64,000 nt of DNA from DAOUKH01 sp964291475 (GTDB lineage: Bacteria > Chloroflexota > Dehalococcoidia > SHYB01), in assembly GCA_964291475.2 (NCBI GenBank), contig OZ220058.1:33310-97309 (forward strand), given 5' to 3'. The position numbers and the translations under genes are program-made. Numbering within the stretch: the stretch's first letter is position 1; each line of letters starts with the position of its first letter. The notes under the pieces were generated by a model. That model did not search any database and was not told the origin of the DNA. It worked only from the letters and a program-made list of their open reading frames with translations. Shown here piece by piece: positions 50,585 to 58,219 of this stretch.

Positions 50585-51328
50585 CCTCTGGGGCAGCACA
50601 CCTAAACCTCCCTCCCTCTGGGGTAGCACCCCAACCCTCTCCCCCTCTGGGGGAGATTAGAGAGAGGGCACGCGCCGCCTCTCCCCCTCTGGGGAGGGGG
50701 GAGATTGAGATGAGGGGCCCCCGATCACCACCAACGGGAAACCTGCGGGGTATGGGGATTCGCTCGCCCGTCCCTTCCGGCCTCTCCCCCCTGGGGGAGA
50801 TTAGAGAGAGGGCCCGCTGGAGAGCGCCCGCAGGGCGCTGCTCTTACCTCTTCTGAAGACTGAGCTGAGGGGCCCCCTGCTCACCACCAACGGCCACTCG
50901 GCACCTGCGGTCCCCGATCCCCCTTCCCTCTATGGGCGATTCGCGAATCGCCCGTCCCTTCCGGCCTCTCCCCCTTTGGGGGAGATTAGAGAGAGGGCAC
51001 GCGCCGCCAGGCGCGTCGGGGCGGCGGGGCTGGGGAGGTTCCCCTCTTCTCCCCACGGGAGAAGATTGAGATGAGGGGCCCCCTGATCACCACCAACGGC
51101 CACTCGAAACCTGCGGTCCCCGATCCCCATCCCCGTATGGGCGATTCGCGAATCGCCCGTCCCTTCCGGCCTCTCCCCCTCTGGGGGAGATTAGAGAGAG
51201 GGCCCGCGCCGCCAGGCGCGCGAGCGCCCGCAGGGCGCTGCTCTTACCTCTTCTCCCGTGGGGAGAAGACTGAGATGAGGGGCCCCCTGATCACCGCCTT
51301 TGGCCACCCGCAACCGGGCGGTCCCCGC
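50585..51328. repeat. Array of dispersed palindromic repeats
   Basis: No gene is supported in these 744 bp; long frames here are antisense or composite. At least three period-like blocks, each about 200 bp, follow one another. Each holds a family B unit (CTCTCCCCCTCTGGGGGAG with GATTAGAGAGAGGG), a family A unit (GGGAGAAGATTGAGATGAGGG or the related GAAGACTGAG form) followed by GGCCCCCTGATCACCACC, and in two blocks the perfect palindrome GGGCGATTCGCGAATCGCCC (about 50936-50955 and 51139-51158). Blocks near 50840-51040, 51060-51110 and 51170-51310 are nearly identical over long stretches. Confidence 0.8.
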
Positions 51329-52237
51329 CTAGCCGCGGCGGAGGCGGGGGTCGAGCGTGTCGCGGAGCGCGTCGCCGAGCAGGTTGAACCCGAAGACGGT
51401 CAGCGTGAGGGCGAGGCCGGGGAAGACCGCGTTCCACGGGGCCCGGTTGAAGACGGTGGCGGTGGCGTTTTCGGCGACCATCGCTCCCCAAGAGGGGTTG
51501 GGCGGGGGAACGCCAAGGCCGAGGAAGCTAAGCGACGCCTCGATGATGATGGCGAGCCCGAGGAACGAGGTGACCACGATCATCACCGGGGCGAACGTCT
51601 GCGGCGCAATGTGCCGGACAAGAATACGGAGGTCGGAGGCGCCGACGGCGCGTATGGCCTGGATGAACTCCATCTCGCGGACGCTCAGGACGACGGACCG
51701 CACCACGCGGGCCGTGTTCGGTATTTGAATCACGGCGATGGCGATGATGACGTTGCGCTCCGACTGCCCCGCCGTCGCCACGATGGCCAGCGCCAGCACC
51801 AGCGTCGGGATGGACATGACGATGTCGACGGCGCGTTGGATGATGGAGTCGCGCCAATCGGCGTAGTAGCCGCTGATGAGGCCCATCAAGAACCCGGCCA
51901 GCGAACCGAAGAAGATGGCGATGACCGAAATGCTGATCGACGCGCGCGTGCCGACCATGAGGCGGCTCAGATTGTCCCGTCCGAGACTGTCCGAACCCAG
52001 GATGTAGCCCTCGGTCCATTCGGGTGGCGCGTACGTGTTCACCGCGTCGATCTTCTGCGGGTCGCCGGGGGCGAGCCATTCGCCGAAGATCGCGAGGAAG
52101 ACGACGGCCAGCACCAAGAAGAGGCCCACCGCGCCCAGGGGCTGCGCCTTGCAGAACCCGACGAGCCAGGACCGGAAGCCTCTAAGGACTTCGCCCACGC
52201 GGGAGGAGTTCTGCATCGTTCCGGTCTGGACTGCCAT
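51329..52237 (-). CDS. ABC transporter permease, peptide/nickel DppC type
   Basis: This 302-residue inner-membrane permease starts with a cytoplasmic segment, then a first helix (GAVGLFLVLAVVFLAIFGEWLAPGDP). The extracytoplasmic region contains TEGYILGSDSLGRDNLSRLMVGTRASISI, the DppC/OppC hallmark. The EAA loop that contacts the ATPase appears as YIRTAW-like text in the partner and here as FIQAIRAVGASDLRILVRHIAPQTFAPV. It lies 12 bp downstream of the DppB-type gene on the same strand. With that gene and the lipoprotein at 48587 it would make an importer lacking only the ATPases. Confidence 0.9.
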   Translation of the reverse strand: MAVQTGTMQNSSRVGEVLRGFRSWLVGFCKAQPLGAVGLFLVLAVVFLAIFGEWLAPGDPQKIDAVNTYAPPEWTEGYILGSDSLGRDNLSRLMVGTRASISISVIAIFFGSLAGFLMGLISGYYADWRDSIIQRAVDIVMSIPTLVLALAIVATAGQSERNVIIAIAVIQIPNTARVVRSVVLSVREMEFIQAIRAVGASDLRILVRHIAPQTFAPVMIVVTSFLGLAIIIEASLSFLGLGVPPPNPSWGAMVAENATATVFNRAPWNAVFPGLALTLTVFGFNLLGDALRDTLDPRLRRG

Positions 52238-52249
52238 GCCCCCGCGCCC

Positions 52250-53206
52250 CTAGCCGTACCGGACCCTGGGATCGAGCCAGGCGTAGAGGATGTCCACGAT
52301 GAGGTTGGCGAGGAGCACGATCCCCGAGAACATCAGCACGATGCCTTGCACGATGGGGAAGTCGCGGCGGACGATCGCCTCAACGAGGCTGTGGCCGAGT
52401 CCGGGGAGGTTCCAGAACCGCTCCATGATGACCGTCCCGCCGATGAGCGCGGCATACTGCAGCCCAACGATCGTGACGACGGGAAGGAAGGCGTTCTTCA
52501 ACGCGTGCCGGACCACAATCGAGCGCTCTCCGAGGCCCTTGGCCCAGGCGGTGCGGATGTAGTCCTGCCGCAGCACCTCGAGGAGCGCCGAACGCGTCAT
52601 CCTCGCGACAACGGCGGAGAGCAGGTAGCCCAGGGCGAGGGCGGCCCAGATGACCTGTTGGAAGTTGGTCCAAGGATCGTCCCAGAAATTGGCCGGCTTG
52701 ATCGGCGGTATCCACTCGAACACCAGCACCATGACCAGCAACATGAGCGCGGCGACGAAGAAGTTGGGCAGGGCCAGCCCGCCGATGGTCAAGATCCGGG
52801 CGACGTAGTCGATCCACGTGTTCTGGCGCACCGCCATCAAAACGCCGAGCGGCAGCGCGATGACCAAGGAAATGATGACCGTGATCGTCGCCAGCTGGAA
52901 CGTGAGCGGGAAGGTGTCGCCGATCTCCCGGAGGACCGTCTTGTCCTTGAAGACCGCGTCGCCCCAGTCCCCGACGAAGATGCCGCCGATCCAGTCGAAA
53001 TACTGCGCGACGTAGGACTTGTCCAAGCCGAGGTCGGCGCGGATCCGGTCGTAGGCCGCCGGGTCGGGGGTGCCCGAGCCGTCGCCGATGAGAATCGAGA
53101 GCGCGACGTCGCCCGGCACGATGCGCATAATCCCGAAAATCAGGATCGAAATACCGAGGAGGACGGGAATGAACTGGAGGAGCCGCTTCGCGATGTAACG
53201 CTTCAA
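52250..53206 (-). CDS. ABC transporter permease, peptide/nickel DppB type
   Basis: This 318-residue permease has the DppB/OppB opening MKRYIAKRLLQFIPVLLGISILIFGIMRIVPGDVA. The segments GLDKSYVAQYFDWIGGIFVGDWGDAVF and the ATPase-contact EAA region LRQDYIRTAWAKGLGERSIVVRHALKNAFLPVVT are also present. It precedes the DppC-type gene by 12 bp. A promoter with TTGACC, 17 bp, TAGACT (53307-53279) drives the pair, giving a leader of about 66 nt. Confidence 0.92.
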   Translation of the reverse strand: MKRYIAKRLLQFIPVLLGISILIFGIMRIVPGDVALSILIGDGSGTPDPAAYDRIRADLGLDKSYVAQYFDWIGGIFVGDWGDAVFKDKTVLREIGDTFPLTFQLATITVIISLVIALPLGVLMAVRQNTWIDYVARILTIGGLALPNFFVAALMLLVMVLVFEWIPPIKPANFWDDPWTNFQQVIWAALALGYLLSAVVARMTRSALLEVLRQDYIRTAWAKGLGERSIVVRHALKNAFLPVVTIVGLQYAALIGGTVIMERFWNLPGLGHSLVEAIVRRDFPIVQGIVLMFSGIVLLANLIVDILYAWLDPRVRYG

Positions 53207-53278
53207 GAAGACCTCGCGATGGCGCGGTTGCGAATCGGGTTCGCGGCCCTTTCCGCTAGGTTCGGAAGTGCGCGCGGA

Positions 53279-53307
53279 AGTCTAGCATTCCCGTTTCAAA
53301 GGGTCAA
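53279..53307 (-). promoter_or_regulatory. Promoter (TTGACC, 17-bp spacer, TAGACT)
   Basis: Minus-strand TTGACC (53307-53302) and TAGACT (53284-53279) are 17 bp apart and point at the two permease genes. The segment between is unusually AT-rich for this window. Confidence 0.65.
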
Positions 53308-53362
53308 TCAAAAACGAGCGCCCCTGGACGCCCCCCCAGCCCCGCTTTGCTACGATGGGCGC

Positions 53363-54214
53363 ATGCGAATCGACGCCCACGTGAAGGCCTTTCCCGACAG
53401 CGTCCGCCACCGCCGCGACGATTACCTCGGCCGCGACCTGACCTTTCGCTCAATGTACGCGAGCCCGGAGGCGAAGCTCGGCAGCCTCGACGACCTGCTT
53501 CAGAGCATGGACCGCAACGGCATCGACCGCGCCTGCCTGACGAGCATCGGCTGGTCGGCGCAGGAGCACTGCGTCGAGATCAACGACTTCATGCTCGAAG
53601 CCGCCGCTGCCCATCCGGCCCGGATCGTCCCCTTCTGCGTGGTCAACCCGCTCGCGGGCCGCGCGGCGGGGCGGGAGGTGGAGCGCTGCGCCGCCTTGGG
53701 CGCCCGCGGCGTCGGCGAGCTCCACCCCGACACCCAGGGCTTCGACCTCGCCGACCGGCGCGCGCTGGAGCCGGTGATGGAGGTGGCGCGAGCGCACGAC
53801 ATGCCCGTCCTCACCCACGCCTCGGAGCCGGTGGGCCACCTCTACCCCGGCAAGGGCAACCAGCGGCCGGAGACGCTGCTGGCCTTCGCCCGGAACTTCC
53901 CCGGCGCCACGATCGTCATGGCCCACTGGGGCGGCGGCCTTCCCTTCTACGCACTGATGCCCGAGGTGCGCGACGCCCTGGCCGACGTCTACTTCGACAC
54001 CGCGGCAACCCCGTTCCTCTACGACCCGCGGGTCTTCGAGACGGTCGCCGGACTGGTCGGCGCGGACCGCATCCTCTTCGGCTCCGACTTCCCGCTGCTC
54101 GCGCAGGAGCGCGTCCTCAAGCAGCTCGAAGGCTCGGCTCTGAGCGCGGAGGAGAAGGCCGCCATCGGGGGCGGCAACGCGGCGCGGCTGTTCGGACTCC
54201 AGACCGCCGGCTAG
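53363..54214 (+). CDS. Small amidohydrolase (amidohydrolase-2 family)
   Basis: This 283-residue metal-dependent hydrolase starts MRIDAHVKAFP, where the usual D-x-H-x-H has Lys in place of the second His. Other marks are CVVNPLAGRAAGREVERCAALGARGVGELHPDTQGF, VLTHASEPVGHLYPGKGN, ATIVMAHWGGGLPFYALMPEV and the closing DRILFGSDFPLLAQERVLKQL. The TGC-TACGAT extended -10 at 53348-53356 is so close that transcription would begin at or next to the ATG, so the message may be leaderless; no Shine-Dalgarno is visible. Its stop shares CTAG (54211-54214) with galU. Frames extending it upstream through the permeases are antisense artefacts. Confidence 0.88.
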   Translation: MRIDAHVKAFPDSVRHRRDDYLGRDLTFRSMYASPEAKLGSLDDLLQSMDRNGIDRACLTSIGWSAQEHCVEINDFMLEAAAAHPARIVPFCVVNPLAGRAAGREVERCAALGARGVGELHPDTQGFDLADRRALEPVMEVARAHDMPVLTHASEPVGHLYPGKGNQRPETLLAFARNFPGATIVMAHWGGGLPFYALMPEVRDALADVYFDTAATPFLYDPRVFETVAGLVGADRILFGSDFPLLAQERVLKQLEGSALSAEEKAAIGGGNAARLFGLQTAG

Positions 54215-55098
54215 CCGCGCAGCTTGTCGGCGAGCCAGGCGCGGAGCGCGGGCCCCATGTCGGGGCGCTTCAGCGCCTCGTGCACCGACGACTTCACCAT
54301 CCCCAGCGGCGTGCCCGCGTCGAGGTATTCGCCCTCGTACTCGACGGCGTAGAGCCCCTGCTCTTGGGCGACCGCGTTCATGGCGTCGGTGAGCTGGATC
54401 TCGCCGATGGCGCCGGGCTGCGTTCGCTCCAGGGCGTCGAAGATCTCGGGAGTGAAGACGTACCGGCCGACGATGGCGAGCCGCGACGGCGCTTCGCTCA
54501 GCGGCGGCTTCTCGACGAGCCGCGACAGCTTGTACGCGCCGCCCTCGACGCGCTCACCCTCGATGATGCCGTAGCGGCTGACGTCCTCGTCGGCGACGGG
54601 GTTCACCGCGACGACCCCCGCGCCGTGGCGCTCGAAGACATCGAGCAGTCGCCGCGTGACCGGCGTGCCCGCATCGAAGACGTCGTCGGGGAGCAGGACG
54701 GCAAAGGGCTCGCCGCCCACCACGTTCTTGGCGGTCAGCACGGCGTGGCCGAGGCCGAGCTGCTCCTGTTGGCGGACCGCCGACACCTCGACGAGCCCCG
54801 CAAGAGCGCGCACCTGCTCCAACCGCGCCGTGTCGCCCTTCCCTTCGAGAATGCCTTCGAGCTCGACGTTGCGGTCGAAGTAGTCCTCGACCGCCTTCTT
54901 GTTGTGCGAGGTGACGAGCACGACGTGCTCGATGCCGGAGGCGGCGGCCTCCTCGACGGCGTACTGGATCACCGGCTTGTCGACGATGGGCAGGGCTTCC
55001 TTGGGGACGGCCTTGCTCGCGGGAAGGAACCGGGTGCCCCACCCCGCCGCCGGAATCACCGCCTTGCGGACCTTCACGCGGCCCTCCTCTTCCTGCAC
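54211..55098 (-). CDS. galU: UTP--glucose-1-phosphate uridylyltransferase
   Basis: This enzyme makes UDP-glucose for cell-surface glycans. The 295-residue nucleotidyltransferase has the signature AVIPAAGWGTRFLPASKAVPKEALPIVDKPVIQYAVEEA. The segments LGHAVLTAKNVVGGEPFAVLLPDDVFDA and GAIGEIQLTDAMN are also present. The ATG at 55098 adds a nine-residue Glu-rich head; a GTG start (VKVRKAVIP) may be the true one. It is followed by the convergent amidohydrolase with a shared CTAG stop. Upstream, yihY lies 42 bp away on the same strand. Confidence 0.95.
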   Translation of the reverse strand: MQEEEGRVKVRKAVIPAAGWGTRFLPASKAVPKEALPIVDKPVIQYAVEEAAASGIEHVVLVTSHNKKAVEDYFDRNVELEGILEGKGDTARLEQVRALAGLVEVSAVRQQEQLGLGHAVLTAKNVVGGEPFAVLLPDDVFDAGTPVTRRLLDVFERHGAGVVAVNPVADEDVSRYGIIEGERVEGGAYKLSRLVEKPPLSEAPSRLAIVGRYVFTPEIFDALERTQPGAIGEIQLTDAMNAVAQEQGLYAVEYEGEYLDAGTPLGMVKSSVHEALKRPDMGPALRAWLADKLRG

Positions 55099-55140
55099 GC
55101 GCTCGCGATCGACCCAGGCAAGTATACCGGCGGGACGGCG

Positions 55141-56163
55141 CTAGGTTCCCTCGCCGCGCCTCGGCCAGAGACGCCGCAAGGGCCACGTCTGCGTCCCGAC
55201 CCGGCGGTGCAGGTACTCCAGGGCGGGCGCGATGCCCAGCGTCCAAATGTCGTGTTGCCTCACGATCCCCTGCTCGACAAGCCTGGTGTGGATCGAGGCG
55301 ATCAGCCCGCCGATGAGGACGATCGCCGCCGAGATATACAGCCACCCCAGCAGCACGGCGACGGAGGTGAACTCGCCGTAGACCTGCGTGACGTCGGCAC
55401 GGGCGCGGGTGTAGTAAAAGAACAAGCCCTTCGCGATCTCGAAGGCCAGCGAGGCGATCAGCGCCCCGAAGAGCACGTTCTTCACCTGGACGTGCGTGTT
55501 GGGAAGGAACCGGTAGAGGATGACCAGGGCGAGGAACGTCAGGACCCAGGTGCTGACGGCGAGGTAGGCCGGCCCGGCGAGCAGGCCGCTGATTTGGGTC
55601 GGGTCGTTGGTCTCGGCGAAGGCCCGGATGATCGTGTTCGAGAGGAGCAGGCCGGTGAACACCATCCCGGCGCCGATGGTGAAGCTCAAGTCGATCACGC
55701 GCTCCAGCAGGAAGGAACGCGGCGTCCGCACGTCCCAGGCCGTGTTGATCCCCTTCCGCAGGGTGGCGAAGACGGCCGTCGAGGCCCAGGCCAGGCCGAT
55801 GATCGCCAGCGGCGCGGTGATGTCCGCCGACCCCACCGCCCGCCGCACCGCGTCGGCGATGGTCTCCTGCGACACCGGTATGAACGTCCCCAGCGCCCGC
55901 TGGAGCTCGACCTGTTGCAGCGCCGTCTCGTTCACGAAGAAGTCGAACGCCAGGATGATCAGGATCGAGAGCGGGAAGAGGGAGAAGAAAGAGTAGAAGG
56001 CGATGGCCGCGGCCATCTGCATGCTGTTGTTGGTAAGGAAATACTGGGTCTGCCGAGCGCAGAAAAGGACGAAGGCGCGGGCCCCCGCCCCGAGGTCGGT
56101 GTCGACCTCGCGCCGCAGCTCCTTGGGCGGCTGCTCTAGCAGACTCGCCAGCCGGTTTTTCAT
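55141..56163 (-). CDS. YihY/BrkB family integral membrane protein
   Basis: This 340-residue polytopic membrane protein of the YihY/virulence-factor-BrkB family has about six helices. Marks include MAAAIAFYSFFSLFPLSILIILAFDFF, GLAWASTAVFATLRKGINTAWDV and FLLERVIDLSFTIGAGMVFTGLLL. The later segments VLTFLALVILYRFLPNTHVQVKNVLFGALIASLAFEIAKGLFFYYT and YGEFTSVAVLLGWLYISAAIVLIGG are also typical. The family has no firmly known biochemical activity. It sits between rph (21 bp) and galU and may share a transcript with either. Confidence 0.88.
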   Translation of the reverse strand: MKNRLASLLEQPPKELRREVDTDLGAGARAFVLFCARQTQYFLTNNSMQMAAAIAFYSFFSLFPLSILIILAFDFFVNETALQQVELQRALGTFIPVSQETIADAVRRAVGSADITAPLAIIGLAWASTAVFATLRKGINTAWDVRTPRSFLLERVIDLSFTIGAGMVFTGLLLSNTIIRAFAETNDPTQISGLLAGPAYLAVSTWVLTFLALVILYRFLPNTHVQVKNVLFGALIASLAFEIAKGLFFYYTRARADVTQVYGEFTSVAVLLGWLYISAAIVLIGGLIASIHTRLVEQGIVRQHDIWTLGIAPALEYLHRRVGTQTWPLRRLWPRRGEGT

Positions 56164-56184
56164 GGTCCGCCCGCGGCGGCGCGG

Positions 56185-56913
56185 CTACGCGCCGGACGCG
56201 GCTCCATTGCGCGCCGTTTTCTGGGCCTCTCCCAGCGCGCGTACGCCCTTCGCGGCAAGGTCGAGCAGCCCATCGAGCTGCGCGCGGGAGAACGGATCGC
56301 CTTCCGCCGTCCCCTGCACCTCGATGAAGTCGCCCGTGCCGGTCATCACCACGTTGAAATCGACGTCGGCGTGCAGGTCTTCCTCGTAGCAGAGGTCGAG
56401 CAGCGCCTCGCCGAGCACCAGCCCCACGCTGACCGCGGCCACCGAGTCCTTCAGCGGCATCGCCGGTACCGCGCCCTTCTCAACCAGCCCGCTTGCCGCC
56501 TGGTGCAGCGCCGCGTAGGCGCCGGTGATCGCCGCGGTGCGAGTGCCGCCGTCGGCCTGGATCACGTCGCAGTCGATGGTGACGGTGCGCTCGCCGAGCG
56601 CCTCCATGTCGACCACCGCCCGCAGCGACCGCCCGATCAGCCGTTGTATCTCGACGGAGCGCCCGTCGCGTCGGCCCACCTCGCGCTGCCGCCGGGTCAG
56701 CGTCGAGCGGGGCAGCATGCCGTACTCGGCGGTCACCCACCCCCGCTTCTGGCCGCGCAGGAAGCCCGGGACGCCGTCCTCGACGGAGGCCGCGCAGAGC
56801 ACGCGCGTGCCGCCGGTCTGGATCATCGCCGACCCCTCGGCGTAGGGCTGGGCCCCGAGGGTGATCACGGTTGGCCGGATCTCGTCGTTCGCTCGCCCGT
56901 CGATACGCGCCAG
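56185..56913 (-). CDS. rph: Ribonuclease PH
   Basis: RNase PH trims tRNA 3' ends phosphorolytically. The 242-residue product starts ARIDGRANDEIRPTVITLGAQPYAEGSAMIQTGGTRVLCAASVEDGVP and contains the family blocks TAEYGMLPRSTLTRRQREVGRRDGRSVEIQRLIGRSLRAVVDMEALGERTVTIDCDVIQADGGTRTAAITGAY. No ATG, GTG or TTG lies at the conserved beginning. A CTG at 56913 is placed five bases after GGAGGAG, and it gives exactly the usual length, so I take CTG as the start. The longer upstream frame to 57081 runs into repeats. The next gene on this strand is yihY. Confidence 0.92.
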   Translation of the reverse strand: MARIDGRANDEIRPTVITLGAQPYAEGSAMIQTGGTRVLCAASVEDGVPGFLRGQKRGWVTAEYGMLPRSTLTRRQREVGRRDGRSVEIQRLIGRSLRAVVDMEALGERTVTIDCDVIQADGGTRTAAITGAYAALHQAASGLVEKGAVPAMPLKDSVAAVSVGLVLGEALLDLCYEEDLHADVDFNVVMTGTGDFIEVQGTAEGDPFSRAQLDGLLDLAAKGVRALGEAQKTARNGAASGA

Positions 56914-57249
56914 GTATCTCCTCCGCGCCGGCTCGTGCCGCCGCCGCGGGATTATAGCAAGGGCCGCCCTCCGCCCTCTTCTCCCCACGGAGACCCTTGC
57001 ACAACCCCCTCCGGCCTCTTCTCCCCACGGGAGAAGATTGAGATGAGGGGCCCCCACCAACACCCGCCGGCGGCCCTCCAACCCTCCCCGCTGGGGAGCA
57101 CCTTAAGCCTCTCCCCCTCTGGGGGAGACTGAGAGAGGGCGCGCCCCGTCAGGCGCGCGGGCGCCCGCAGGGCGCCGCTTCTTCTCCCGACCTCCTGCCC
57201 CAAAGAACGACGGACTACCATAGGGCCTGGCAGTCAGCATGGGAACGCC
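56914..57249. repeat. Intergenic dispersed repeats
   Basis: No gene is visible. The gap between rph and the divergent transporter gene holds a family A unit (CTTCTCCCCACGGGAGAAGATTGAGATGAGGG, about 57018-57048). A family B unit (CTCTCCCCCTCTGGGGGAG with ACTGAGAGAGGG, about 57112-57140) and a CGGGCGCCCGCAGGGCGCCG inverted string near 57160 follow. The same units occur in the other repeat gaps. Confidence 0.7.
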
Positions 57250-58219
57250 ATGAGCAGACAATCCCAAGCCTATCTCTACGCGGGGGCCGCGGTCCTCCTC
57301 TGGTCGACCGTAGCCTCGGCGTTCAAGCTGTCGCTGCGGTACGTCGACGTGCCGCACATGCTCTTCTACGCGGCCCTGGTGTCGACGGCGGCGCTGCTCA
57401 TCGTGGCCGTCTGGCGGGGCAAGCTGGGAGAGGCCCTCTCCTGCTCGCGCAAGGAGTACCTGCGGTCGGCGGCGCTCGGTTTCCTCAACCCGTTCCTCTA
57501 CTACCTCGTACTGTTCGAGGCCTACGACCGCCTCCCCGCCCAGGAGGCGCAGCCGCTCAACTACACCTGGCCGATGGTGGTGGTCATCCTCTCGGTGCCG
57601 CTGCTCAAGCAGCCCATCGGCCGCATATCCCTGGCTGCGATCGCGGTGAGCTTCCTCGGCGTGCTCGTCATCGCCACCCGCGGCGACCTGCTCGCCTTCC
57701 GCGTCAGCGACCCCCTGGGCACGGTGCTCGCGGTGGGCAGCGCGCTCATCTGGGCCACCTTCTGGCTGACCAACGTCCGCGACGACCGCGACGAGGTCGT
57801 CAAGCTGCTGCTCAACTTCGCCTTCGGGCTCGTCTTCGTCACCATCGCGGCGCTTGCCCTCTCCGGCCCGCCGCCCCTCGACCTGCGCGGCATCGGCGGA
57901 TCGGCCTACGCCGGCGTCTTCGAGATGGGCCTGACCTTCGTCCTCTGGATGCGCGCGCTCTCCCTGTCACGAACCACGGCGCAGGTCAGCAACCTCGTCT
58001 ATTTCTCGCCGTTCCTCTCGCTCGTCCTCATCAACATCATCGTGGGCGAGACGATCCGAGCGTCGTCGGTGATCGGACTGCTCCTCATCATCGGCGGCAT
58101 CGTCTCCGCCGCTTCGACCGCACGGCGGAGGCCGAAGAACCCTCCACACCCCGCGCATCGTCCTCCGCCGCTTCGACCGCGCGGCGGAGGCCGAAGAACC
58201 CTCCACACCCCGCGCCTAG
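57250..58219 (+). CDS. EamA/DMT-family transporter, C-terminal reading frame disrupted
   Basis: Residues 1-295 are a clean ten-helix drug/metabolite transporter: SQAYLYAGAAVLLWSTVASAFKLSLRY, NYTWPMVVVILSVPLL, SALIWATFWLTNVRDDRDEV and NLVYFSPFLSLVLINIIVGETIRASSVIGLLLIIGG. After that a 59-bp imperfect tandem duplication (58105-58219) changes frame. The original frame has no stop until 59160, far inside antisense comEC. One frame over, the second copy reads RRFDRAAEAEEPSTPRA and ends in a TAG at 58217-58219. That TAG shares CTAG with the comEC stop, as other convergent pairs here do. I therefore end the gene there and infer one indel near 58105. The substrate is unknown. Confidence 0.7.
58105..58219. 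repeat. 59-bp imperfect tandem duplication with hairpin
   Basis: Two copies of a unit starting CCGCCGCTTCGACCGC begin at 58105 and 58164. They differ at a few bases. The second copy contains a 10-bp perfect inverted repeat CCTCCGCCGC (58162-58171) / GCGGCGGAGG (58181-58190). The period is not a multiple of three, so the duplication shifts frame in the transporter gene. Confidence 0.85.

Noticed and set aside
50585..51328. Array as a CRISPR or rRNA/tRNA cluster
   Set aside because: Units are hairpins of different kinds without uniform spacers, and no tRNA-like cloverleaf or rRNA sequence is visible.
51071..54214. Very long plus-strand frame of 1047 codons ending in the amidohydrolase
   Set aside because: Only the last 283 codons are a real protein; the rest is antisense to two permease genes and repeats, with biased Asp/Glu/Arg composition.
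53347..56139. Plus-strand frame of 930 codons
   Set aside because: It is out of phase with the amidohydrolase and antisense to galU and yihY; no domain-like sequence.
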